In this document: in pieces, positions 1 through 14,716 of the stretch
How the letters are laid out: the number at the start of each line of letters is the position of its first letter
Position numbering within the stretch: position 1 is the stretch's first letter
Assembly (NCBI GenBank): GCA_043381765.1
Contig: JBHJMP010001387.1
Location: 1-21,747, forward strand
Direction: 5' to 3'
Origin: Collodictyon triciliatum
Taxonomy: Eukaryota; CRuMs
DNA: 21,747 bases
Translations under genes and position numbers: made by a program
Notes under the pieces: model-generated
What the model was told of the DNA's origin: nothing
What the model saw: only the letters and a program-made list of their open reading frames with translations
The model's database searches: none

Positions 1-94
1 TGTTTGTTTGTTTGTTTGTTTGTTTGTTTGTTTGTTTGTTTGTTTGTTTGTTTGTTTGTTTGTTTGTTTGTTTGTTTGTTTGTTTGTTTGTTTG
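1..94. repeat. (TTTG)n microsatellite at window edge
   Basis: An almost perfect tetranucleotide array of about 23 copies fills the first 94 bases. It lies about 75 bases beyond the stop codon of the UTP21 gene, so on that gene's sense strand it reads CAAA. It probably marks a contig end set by the repeat. Confidence 0.97.
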
Positions 95-169
95 CTGGGA
101 GTTTTGAGTCTAAAGGAACTGTGGGCCAGCACTGAGACGCGCGGGGAAAGGACTGGGCTTCGATAGTTT

Positions 170-3100
170 TTATTGCAAACCAGAAAAGTATGTGAGAAGG
201 CAAGTGCAGTTTTGGAACATGTCCTGGGGTGAATTAAAAGGGGAGGATTGAGCACATTGCGTCCATGTAGACTATGCACGTATGTATAGACGCTCTCATG
301 AGAAAACTGTTGCTGGAAAGAAATGTATTCTCGACTAATACCTGGAGCTTGTCGCCGCTTCTCTTGATTTCAAGGAGAAGCTGTTGGAGGTTGTCTTGGT
401 GGTCCTTGTCGGATGCGAGGACTTCACGATGAATCTATTAGATCGCGTGTCAAGAGACAAGTGGAGAATGCTGTCACAAGCCAACAAAAAGAAAGAAATC
501 AGGGCGTCATGGATAGTCGATTAGAAATGGCATCTGTAATGTTGGCGTCTGGCGCTATACCCTGATGGACAGATTGATGTAAGCCTGCAGAATCTCAAAG
601 TTTCGATTGGATTTGAGGCCGTAGCAGAGCATATCTGATTGTTTATATGAATAAATGGTTTTTAGAACCCACTGCCAGGGTTAAATCAGGAGCTAAAAAA
701 AAATGATATTTTTTTGGAGAAGGGGTTATCTGAATATCTGTGTGTACTTAGAGTCCACTTTAGATCGTCTGTTGCAGGGTCAAGTTCTTGGAATTCCACC
801 TCTGAGCAGGGGCGTTGATTAGTCAAGTTTCAAAGTCTATGTGCTAGGTAAAGGGCACGGCAATGTCGCGTACACTTAACACATTCGATAGAAGGAAACC
901 ATACCAACAGCAGAGGGGCTGAGCGACTTGAGATACTCGATGGCACTAGTGACTTTCGACGAATTTAAAATCGTTGATTTAATAAATATATATCAGAGTT
1001 TCCATGCATTTAGGCTGATAATGATACATGCAAAAGAGTAGAAGAGTCTTAAAAAGATCATAAAAAATAATGCAACGATTTCAACAGGCACTTACATTCA
1101 CCAGATTTGACCCCTTTTTCAAGTTCGATGGAAAGCTTGCATCTTGGCTTGACAGCAAATCCGGTAAACTTGGTCTCTATGATTCGTGACCCCCTGTGAT
1201 ACCATCGGGACATGGGATGAGATAGAGTTGTATATTGTATTATTTTTTTTTTTAGAGTTTCATATGACGAAAAGATTAATATATGGGAAGTGCTCCTGCC
1301 GATACATCACATAGAGAGAGAAAACACAAACAAATAACCAAACAAATAACCAAACAAATAACCAAACAAAAAAAAAACTCACAGAATTGAATAAACGAAT
1401 AAATGAAAATACACACAAACACACAACATATGGACAAACCCGGATAATGCCTGCGGAACGGCAAAAGGATTCGACTTCTCGGCTGCCGGTTCTAATGTCA
1501 AATTGAAAAGATACTTGTAAACTGTCTGATGTATGATAACGATATACAATGTGACGCTCAGCGATTTCAAGTAATGGTCGAATTAATCCATTTTTTTCCG
1601 CTTGATTTGGCGTTTGCACTCTAAGATTTCTGGTAACGCACCAAGTAAGGCAGATAAGAAGAAAGGTGCGAGCTTTGGTTTCTTTGGGGCCTCTTTGGGT
1701 TTATTCCTTTCCTAGATTTCGACGCCGTTGCTGTGAGAAAATGTGTTCCCATTTTATGCATTACAAGCACTGATGGAATTAAAATCGTATGAGCCAAAAT
1801 TCATAATGAAATCTACCTTTATGGCCTCGATGTTTGATATGACCTTCCATATAGACCCCGGGAGTGTTGATTCCGTCACCAAATCCTGAGTCAATGATTA
1901 TGACACTTTCAGTCAGTCGAGCCTAACTTCAATAAAATAAAATAAATGAAAAAGGTAAATGCGAACCTTCGATAGCTGCTCGAGTGTTGGTGAAACAACC
2001 ACCGATGTATCGGATTCAATCGTGGAATCTTCCACTAGACCTTTAGTCTTCCTATACAAAGACAGAAACAGAAAATGCATCGCGCGTGTAAGTGTCTCGT
2101 ACATACACATTTGAAAATACCATAAAGCATTCATTTTAATTTATTGAACATACCTACTACTTGAGTTGAAGAAAAAACGATAGAGAAAAGAAACGTGTAG
2201 AGGTATATCATCGTATTTATAATACACAATAATAATATGTGACGTTCTTGATTGGTAAAAACTTACATAGTTATGTCATCCCCGAAACTGTCCAAATCAA
2301 GGACAAGCAAATTTTCAAGGTCGATTGGTTTTAGTATTCCAGTGCGTAGATGAAGTTTGTTCGACCTGGAGTAATGGTATCTTTTAAATATATATAGTGT
2401 ATTTTATATGTGCAATTATCTTTACTCCTCCTCTGAGAAAGTATGGGTAAGAGTATCCTTGCTTTTTTATATTGGGAAATGAGTGAATCATTAAATAACA
2501 ACGCACAATATCATGCGATCTTACAGCAAAGCTTTTTGACATATTGTATATTTCCCCCTTTATTTGATTTAAAATTATATGGTATATAGATACCAGATGT
2601 AAATGCCTAAGCGACCAGTATGTGTAGTTGCTAATGATTCGCTCTGGTTAGAAAGAGACAAGCTTGTTGTGATATCGGGCGTAATGAAGCAATCGATCAT
2701 TTTTCCTGCATGATACGGGTTTTAAGTTATCCGATGATGAAAAAAATATGATTCGGCCGGTTGCCTTCGTAAAATTTCATTCGTTCTCTCTAGTTTTTTA
2801 TTTCTAAAAAGAACCTGTTGGAATATCCCAAACACGGATGGTTGTATCATTAGAGCACGAAACCAAGAGCTTCGCATCGTGACTGAAGCACTGTTTAAAA
2901 ATGGTGCGTAAATTTTCCTACAGAGTTTACCAAGCACAGGAGTATTGTAGTCTTTAAAGGGAGAATGATGGTTTGATAATATATTTACCAAGTCATTAAT
3001 CTTGTTTGTATGCCCTTTGAATTGACGAATGAGATTTCGATTTTCCAAGTCAAACACGCGAATGATGAAGTCATCTCCACAGACAGCTATGAATCCCGTG

Positions 3101-6100
3101 TCTAATAAAAAAAAAAAATTCATCAACAGGGTGGATTTTCAAAATCAAATGCATCTTGAGAACCACTAAAATAATCATATGATAAAAGAAACCTTTGTGT
3201 AGGACCATTTTCCGAAGCGGAGCTTTCAGATAGATTGTATGCTCCAATGCCAGTGTTTTGAAGTTCCAGAACTGAAAGAGAATAAATCATTTCAAGAATC
3301 TATATGCCGAATAGAGCTACTACGCATAATTTGCCATGTGTTTGGATACTCACTTTTAAATCCCCATCAGTACCTATGGTAATCACGCTGCTGTTGATAA
3401 TATCAGCTTTGATTCCAGTTACTGTTCCCTTATGAGCTACATAAATAACAAGAATATCAACAAGAATTATATAAAATAAAAAAAGCACAAGGCCTACGTC
3501 AACAGTCATTCATTAACTATGAACGAAATACGTATAGTATTATCTATTATTATGTTTCAAGTCAATCTATAAATCCAAATGCATATATAGTGTCTCATCA
3601 TCATTTCCATTTCAACCTTTTCTATTTTTTTCATCAATCGGACTTCCGCGATATTCTTTGGATTGCAAGTTGAATTTGTCTACTGTACCCATGCTAGTCC
3701 CAACAAAACAAAAGTTTCCACACATACTCACGGCTACAGCCTTGAACCCCATAATGGTTGGTAAGTAAGCAAGAATAAAAATATATCTATGTGGTTTAAT
3801 TTTATTTCTGCTATAACTAAATCTGTATCTAGGTAACACTCACAGTAACGAATGACTGTTTTTGTTGGGGACTGAAAATATCGTCGCTCAGAGTCCTGTT
3901 TGCGTGATCCCATATGTGTGCTCGTTCTGTGTAGTCATGGCAAGTAATCACACTCTCCCAATCAAACTCTCTGTTGGTTGCTGTATAGAGACCAGAAAGG
4001 CGAGAAGCAGTGTGATGAAAATTCACCATAAGGTTTAATCAATGGGACAAAAAGAGTAATGTTACATACACCAAGCGATGTCCTTGATTAATGGCAGTTT
4101 GGAGACTTTGCTACCAGCTGCTTTTCTTTTTCTTGACTTTGTCTCCTAGAGCGATATTATAATTGCAAATTAACAACTGGATATTTCTTTTAATGTCCAA
4201 TTTACGATGCAAGATTTTACTGAATATACGAATCATTACTCTTTAACTGTCAATTACGGATATATGAAAATATGGGTGACATTTTAAATTATAAAGCTTG
4301 AATAATTTCTCAAAGGATATTGGTTTTGAAGAAAAACACTTTAAAAACATTGCTAAATTAGGCAAGGTAGAACAAAGTCAGATTACTTGATGGAATTCGA
4401 CACTATTCTCTTTCGAAGTAAAGAACGATCGAAGAGTGAGGTCCGACCCTGTTGCATAATTCATATTGTGGGAACCAAAGATTTGAAAGTAAAGGAAGGA
4501 AGGAAGGAAGGAAGGAAGGAAGGAAGGAAGGAATGTTGCTCAATTAGACATTTACTTGTAATAGATGGTATAAAATAAATTTTTATATCGTAATCTAAAT
4601 GCAACTGACTTTTTTTTGGAAAAAAATTATAATAGAAAAAAACCCGTCGACAGTAGCGTCCTTCCATCGTCATAGAATCTAACAAGAGACGGGGGTGCGC
4701 TGTGGCCACTTCTTTTCTTAATTATTCTGGCGTCCTCACTTTCTCCTTCAAACTTCCATAACTAAACATAATATGTGTTGATAAGTTCATAGATGGAATT
4801 CAAAACAGTTCGAAAAAAAATTAGGTACGTCACTGTTGAAGAAAATTACGCAACAAGAAACTATTTCGTCTCAGACGGTAAAATATTGCAACATATTTTC
4901 TACTTTTCGTATCTTGATGTCTTATATTATTTCGCAAAACGTACGCATAAATTCGACTGAAGAAAAAGAGAATGTAAGTACAGACCGTGATAGCGTTGTC
5001 AGAACCCGAGGTAATCAAAGTTCGATTTGTAAATGCAAACATTGCACTTAAAACCGCGGATTCGTGGGCGTGGGGAACGTGAGTAAAGAGAATCTTTTTC
5101 TCTAAATCCCAAATATTAACATGGCCCGATACAGTCCCCGTTGCCATCAGGGGAATGTCTTTCAATCAAATCACCAAAAAGGAAAGGAATGGAAAGGAAA
5201 GTCGTACCCCATTTAAAACGCAAACCGAATATATTTCCAAACTTTACGGAGTGTGTGTTTCATATATACATAACCTATGCTAGTATTGCGATGAAACTAA
5301 TACCTCTACAGAATGAAATGCAAGTGACGTTATTTTCTACTTGTTGGAACTGAGCCACCGTTTGGTCGTATCGGATATTGTGCAGAATAATTCTCCCATC
5401 TACGAATCCGAATGCAATGACATCCAAAGCAGGTGTTTGTTCCATGTAAGTCAATTCCGATTCCCAACTAAGGCCCCGATAAGTAGAAAGAATGCAATAT
5501 TTGAAAGTTAAGTGCACAAGTAAAGAATCTCGTTATATTTGATTTGCTATTACTTTGAAAAATGGATTCCATTAGCACTTAGCGATATATAGAACAAGAA
5601 ACAAAGAAAAACAACAACCTCTTGAATGAAAATATTTTGCTGAGAGTCTTTATGTTCCATATTTCTGCGTGACCGTTAGCAAAACCAACAACAATCTATT
5701 TAAAAGAAATATTGTCATAAACAAACAAAAAAAATACACCATTTAGATTCGTTAATGGCATACCTTATGGAAATTTCAATGAGATATGTGAAAAAAAAAG
5801 AGGAAAAAAAGTAAGAAAGAGACTGACCTTATTAATGTACGTGCTCGGATGCACAAGGAAGGTCGGTTGAACGTTTGATGGCAAATGGATTATATGGTGA
5901 ATTGACCCAAGATGCTCAGGCCAGATTCGGATAGTGAAATCATCTGCAAGAGTGATGATAGTTTGGCCAACCGTAATAATCTGCTTGATTGACATCTGAT
6001 GGCCTTGTCCAGTCCCAAGCTAAAAGGTCCGTTTTATTAGACCCAAACATTTCCATGAAAAGAAGCGTTATTATAGAGATTTTCTCGCTCACATATTAAA

Positions 6101-6786
6101 ATAATTCTACCAGATTTCCGTCTTTCCATGCAAAAAGTGTTTTTCCAGAGGCCGTATAAATAATGGATTCGGTGCAGCAAAGACATTGTATATCACTCGG
6201 ATGTTGTTGACCTTCATCGTCATAAGTCGTTAGATTTCAAAAGCTATTAATTGGAGTAATTCGCTATGTAATGACGAAATCATATAATGAAAGTTTGAAT
6301 GATTTAAACTTGATATAACATATTGTGGTGGGTATTGCACGAAACAAAAGTGGAGTGAGGTAAAGATAAGCATTCATCACGGGACAAAGTATGGGACTCA
6401 CACGAAAGACATGAAAAAAGGGAAACAAAAGTAAAAGATATTTGAGAAAATATTGCAAGTACTCACTGATATATTTGGTCTTCAAACTCTCAGCCTTGCA
6501 CCAGAAAAAAAATAAGGAAAAAAGAATGTTATAAATATCTTCTTTAAATCACGGCTTCAAAATTAGGTTTACAATTTATGCTTCATCCACAGCATTAACA
6601 GAGACTCTGGAGTGAAAGTGGAGCTTGACAGCTTTGAACTAAAATATGACGTACATCGTATAGATAAAAGCTGCGCCCGACAGCTGCCAGCAAAAAGTTT
6701 TTCTTTCCTGTAACATGAGAGAGAATCGGGACAGGATTCGTGGTGACCCCCATGAGTCGAAACGGACGAAACACTTGAGTCTCCAT
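170..6786 (-). CDS. UTP21: U3 snoRNP protein Utp21 (WDR36), 27 exons
   Basis: Utp21/WDR36 is a nucleolar tandem WD40-propeller protein of the SSU processome, needed for U3-guided 18S rRNA processing. I joined these exons (minus strand, 5' to 3'): 6786-6655, 6494-6467, 6211-6111, 6019-5828, 5695-5619, 5467-5304, 5158-4986, 4761-4644, 4448-4387, 4145-4070, 3980-3844, 3740-3617, 3436-3354, 3271-3193, 3101-2989, 2890-2815, 2705-2594, 2365-2267, 2051-1967, 1885-1817, 1711-1642, 1176-1096, 952-905, 801-748, 634-561, 434-342, 223-170. They give 857 residues, close to human WDR36. Seen: the N-terminal FRPFR block, HPSTYINK, SGHVNIWDLE, SGHSAPPS, the family APFF (about residues 715-718), EYLKSLSPSA and a C-terminal end matching the WDR36 tail. 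All introns are GT-AG and phases agree throughout. The start fits because an in-frame TAA lies just upstream. AATAAA overlaps the stop codon. The least certain junction is 1642/1176. Confidence 0.95.
1177..1641 (-). other. Longest UTP21 intron, with fortuitous open frames
   Basis: At 465 nt this is the longest intron of the gene. It begins with donor GTGCGT after the SALL codons and ends with an ATCATAG acceptor. Joining its flanks directly keeps the frame (phase 1). In humans about 30 residues lie between the APFF block and the following helix, so an unrecognised extra exon (candidates near 1440-1515) cannot be excluded. Confidence 0.6.
1327..1370. repeat. 12-bp minisatellite in a UTP21 intron
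   Basis: The unit CAAACAAATAAC occurs 3.7 times in perfect tandem, followed by an A run. It lies inside the 465-nt intron. On the gene's sense strand it reads as a T/G-rich repeat. Confidence 0.95.
4494..4533. repeat. (GGAA)10 microsatellite in a UTP21 intron
   Basis: Ten perfect GGAA units lie in the intron between exons 4761-4644 and 4448-4387. On the UTP21 sense strand they read TTCC, a pyrimidine tract about 45 nt upstream of the acceptor AG. Confidence 0.97.
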
Positions 6787-7218
6787 CTCGCTCGATTATA
6801 TCTGATAAGAAAAAAACAGAAAAAGAAAAAGATGTGAAAAAGATGTGAAAAAAAAAAGTTAGCTGGAGAATACGTTTAAAAACTTGGGTGATATCTTCAT
6901 AGTTCTCTCTATTCTCGAGAATACTGTGTATAGCTCTGATGCGCCTTCGAGTGGGTTTCTGTTGTTGCGATCCGTTGCTCAAAGTCTCGGCCGTGTCTGC
7001 CTCCCTGGCAAAAGAACAGCAGATGCGAAATGATTTGCGAGAAGCAAAAGACCACACTGTCTCTTCTATTCTGGAATATATAATTCGCACATTTATTCCG
7101 CTTCTTTCAAGCCACAACAGCCTAAGCAGATATTAAATTCTAGCACAATATATATTTTATACAATAATATGTGCAACATTTGTATGTATATTTAACCTGG
7201 TGCGACATTGTAGAAAAC
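6787..7218. promoter_or_regulatory. Divergent promoter region, UTP21 / DHHC gene
   Basis: The 432 bp separate the ATG codons of two head-to-head genes, so both promoters and 5' leaders must lie here. A perfect 12-bp palindrome, ATTCTCGAGAAT, sits at 6911-6922. An AT-rich TATA-like stretch at about 7148-7161 lies roughly 60 bp upstream of the DHHC start. A minus-strand frame is open through part of the interval, but it is not in the UTP21 frame and resembles nothing I know. Promoter activity is inferred from gene layout. Confidence 0.6.
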
Positions 7219-9148
7219 ATGTCACAGAGCAGAGAAGCAAGCAGGATGCAGAGACAACGGATGAGGACGGCAAGAGAGAAAACGGAGTTCGAGAAGACTA
7301 GGCTGAAGGTGCTGCAGAAGGCGCCCATGCTGATTGTATTAGGCATCACTTTTCTCTGTCTCTACGGCATTCTTCATGATATCATTCTGGACGATCTCGA
7401 GGACAAAAGGTAAAGCTTCCTTCTTTTTTTTTTCTTCTCTTAAAGAAAGAGAAAACATAAATTACCTTGTGAGAGGATAAAAGCTTAAACAAAAAGGAAG
7501 AGTATTATACAATCATTCGGTTTAGTTTAAATGATGGTCGAACAAGGGCTAACGTATGGAACAAAAAAAAAAAAGCAAACAAAAACAGCCCCATTTTTTT
7601 CTTTTTGAAAAGAAAACACAGGACATTAACCATGATTTTACTTTTGCTACCAAAGCAAGGAAACCTACATGATTGTTCTCCTAGTTTTTATATCTTTAAT
7701 GACTGCGTCGTATTTTCAATGCGTTTTCACCGAACCCGGAAATGCCACAGCTAGTCAGGTAAGATTTGAAGATTTTATCCTGGTATGAGAGGCTGGCATC
7801 TTGGAGAAAATCATGTCATGATACTAACCCTTTTAAAATCACACATTCGAATTCGATAAATTATAAATAACTAATATATCACACTATGATGCACTCATTA
7901 TTTACTCAACGCATGTGACATCCGGCGGCCATCGCACCATTTGACATTTAGCCTAGGTTATTATTCAGTTTTGATTGGTTGAGATAACTGTCGGAAAATA
8001 ACGTGAAATCTATAACTATGTATTCAGAGTTGACGAAGAGAATTTGGACCCCAATAAGAGATTTTGTTACTCCTGTTCCATATACAGACCAGAAAGATCG
8101 CACCATTGCAGTATATGCGAAAAGTATTTGTTCTCTTCCTCTATTTTTGTTAGTGTAAATTGTTAAAAAAAAAAATAATTTTTTTTTGGATTTCGGTCGA
8201 TATCATAAAACTCATATCATTCAACCCTATTCAAATGAATTAGGTGTGTTCTGAAGATGGATCACCATTGTACGTCTTTTGATTTTATCATGCACTTTCT
8301 CGATCTATTTTTGTAAAAGAAAAAGAAAAGAAGAAAAAGGCTGTTCAGCCAAAACTGGTTTTAATTGAGACGATGTATACACATAAAATTAAGTTAGCAA
8401 TTTATTTCCTCTTTGAATCGAATGAAGGGGGAAAAATATTAAAACTTTTATTTACACTTAAAAAGCATGATTGGAATTTTTTGCTCGGGTTTGTAATCCA
8501 GTTCTCACCATCAAGGTCCTTGGGTCTGTAACTGTGTTGGCCAGTTCAACTACAAATTTTTTATTTTGTTTACTTTCTACACTTGGCTGAGCTGTATGAC
8601 GTGTATTATCGGGTGGATAAGATGGGGAGACCATCTGGAGTCTTATTATGTATAAACCACGATTAAATACTGTGGTGATTCACCACCTATTTCCTTTTAT
8701 GAAAAAAAAAAAACAACAACAATGATAAGTAATCACGACGTAATCTAATAAACAATATCAGAGGTAACATTAATGTCTTGTTTCCTGACCGGAAATATAC
8801 CAAAATCAAAGGGATGGGCCTCGCTCCTAATTTCCTGCTCCACCGGACTTACCATGACATTTTTTTTCTGGACACACATATATCTCCTCTGCTCAAACAT
8901 TACGACGTTCGAATTGAATGACATGTGCATGAGAATCAACCAGCCGTGCGTATTGTTTCGGCTACCAGAGTTTTCGGTAAGGACAATCACATACAGCACG
9001 GTCGCTGTCGGAATCAGATTTATATTCACATGATTTTAATTCTTCTCGCTAGAGATCATCAATCTACAGTAGAGGAGCTTTGCAAAATATTAAAACTGTA
9101 ATGGGTGAAAATCCTGTCTTCTGGCTCCTTCCGGTAATCACTTGTTGA
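7219..9148 (+). CDS. DHHC-type protein S-palmitoyltransferase, 7 exons
   Basis: This integral membrane enzyme attaches palmitate to cysteines of substrate proteins through an acyl-enzyme intermediate on the DHHC cysteine. Exons: 7219-7409, 7656-7758, 8041-8123, 8244-8269, 8516-8649, 8764-8976, 9053-9148, giving 281 residues. Seen: a basic cytosolic N-terminus, four hydrophobic spans (about 35-56, 68-87, 148-167, 198-221), a Cys-rich domain with FCYSC and SHHCSIC zinc-ligand patterns, the DHHC motif at 132-135 followed by PWVCNCVGQFNYKFF, the TTxE motif at 226-229 and a terminal NPVFWLLPV box. Span count and motif order are those of the ordinary four-span family. The ATG at 7219 is the first in frame. 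The exon-3 acceptor is uncertain: a better-looking CAG at 8026 is out of frame by one base, whereas 8041 keeps the frame. Exon 4 is only 26 nt. Substrate and membrane cannot be assigned. Confidence 0.93.
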
Positions 9149-10014
9149 CATATTCATAACCGACAAGCACCTCACGACCACAGACCGCCATCTGCCGAAT
9201 TATCCAGCCGCAGAACTCTGCAGTTCGCTTGAATCTAACTGCACAATGTCCACGGCAATGCATAACTGACACCAGTTTTTACCCAAGATTCGCGCACCTC
9301 ATCCGCACGCGGACACCAACGAGAGCGACGCCCACTCCAAAGAGACACTCATCCCAGCCCAAGTGTGACTCCGGCCACAGCTCCCTCGAAGCGCTTCTCC
9401 ATCTCTCCACATATGGATAAAACGACACATCAGGCAACCGAAGTCCAGATTTAGAATTCCATCGGCATCATTCGATTGAGCCTGTTTTCCATCTCCGAGG
9501 TATCGTGCCTATCGGCGCCAGCAGGGGAAGGAAGGAAAAAAAAAGAGATGAACCTGCGTGAGTAATCAATCTTCAATCCACGCATTTGTCTCGATCGTGT
9601 TCATTAGTTGCGCGCCCGCATGTGTCACACAATACTTTATCTTGGATCCACGTGATCGACAAAGCAAGATCCACTCGTCAGTCTGTTCCCTCATTTGATT
9701 CCATGAGCGCGTATTTCGACCCAAACGCTGCGTGTGATTGTGTGAGTGTGTGTGAGTGTGTGTGAGTGTGTGTGAGTGTGTGTGTGTGCGGAGACGCCGC
9801 CTGCCCGAAGCAGACCATCCTGTGTGTTTCATCTTGTCCCTGCTTATTGTTCTCTGCTCCTTGATCGAACCCACAACTCTGGCACACTCTCAAACCCACC
9901 ACCGGAGAAGCGGACTAAACAAAACACCAAAACTTAGAAAAATCAAACACCTCACTCGGTCTTTTCTCTCCAACCCACTGACTCGGCTCTTCGCCATGTC
10001 CTTTGTCAGAAACG
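9149..10014. other. Spacer between DHHC gene and GlyRS
   Basis: These 866 bp hold the 3' flank of the palmitoyltransferase gene and the promoter and leader of the synthetase. Several short open frames exist on both strands, but none resembles a known protein or shows supporting splice sites. A GT-rich repeat sits at 9738-9788. The last 60 bp before the synthetase ATG are pyrimidine-rich with no obvious TATA box. Confidence 0.6.
9738..9788. repeat. GT-rich 10-bp tandem repeat
   Basis: About four to five copies of TGTGTGTGAG are followed by a short GT run, roughly 230 bp upstream of the synthetase start. The open frames that cross it are made of the repeat and are not genes. Confidence 0.9.

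Positions 10015-10031
<17 letters not shown>
9996..10031 (+). promoter_or_regulatory. Short upstream ORF overlapping the GlyRS start
   Basis: An ATG in good context (G at -3, GCC before the ATG) opens an 11-codon frame that ends in TGA 17 bases downstream of the synthetase ATG, in a different frame. If the mRNA leader includes it, scanning ribosomes would meet it first and it could reduce or tune synthetase translation. The transcription start is unknown, so its presence in the mRNA is an inference. Confidence 0.45.
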
Positions 10032-14410
<4,379 letters not shown>

Positions 14411-14716
14411 ATGAACAACAACAACAACCAAGCGAACGGGAGACAAAGCCGGGATGGGATGGAGGCCATGAGCTTCCGTTTATTCTCTTTAGGGTCCGCA
14501 TCGTATCAAATCATATTATATATCTTTTTTTTTCTCTCTCTCTTTCTTTCTTTCTTTCTCTTTTGATTATAGGGTATCCGGGTCTAGAATCCAGAAGGAC
14601 AACAGAATCTGCACATCGCCCGCGCAAAAGACAGAGGCAGGGCGACGGGCAGCAGAAGAAGCGCACCGACCCCGCACGCTCGTGGGCACACCAAACGGCG
14701 GGGTGGGCGGGCCAGT
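14411..14716. other. Convergent intergenic region, GlyRS / propeller gene
   Basis: The 306 bp separate the stop codons of two tail-to-tail genes and must hold both 3' ends. It contains a CAA-rich stretch just after the synthetase stop and a CT/TTTC-rich tract at 14523-14562. No separate gene is visible. Confidence 0.65.
14523..14562. repeat. T / CT / TTTC-rich low-complexity tract
   Basis: A T run is followed by CT units and about four TTTC units. It lies in the shared 3' region of two convergent genes. Confidence 0.9.

Noticed and set aside
1260-1619. 119-codon minus-strand frame and an overlapping frame containing a YLKSLS-like string after an in-frame TAA at 1585-1583, briefly suggesting ciliate-type TAA recoding in UTP21.
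   Set aside because: The genuine EYLKSLSPSA segment is encoded by the exon 952-905, reached by phase-matched splicing. UTP21, GlyRS and 14-3-3 all end on TAA at family-appropriate lengths. Standard code holds.
9566-9902. Minus-strand frames of about 100 and 74 codons upstream of GlyRS.
   Set aside because: They are composed largely of the GT/CA repeat (His-Thr strings) and lack any family signal.
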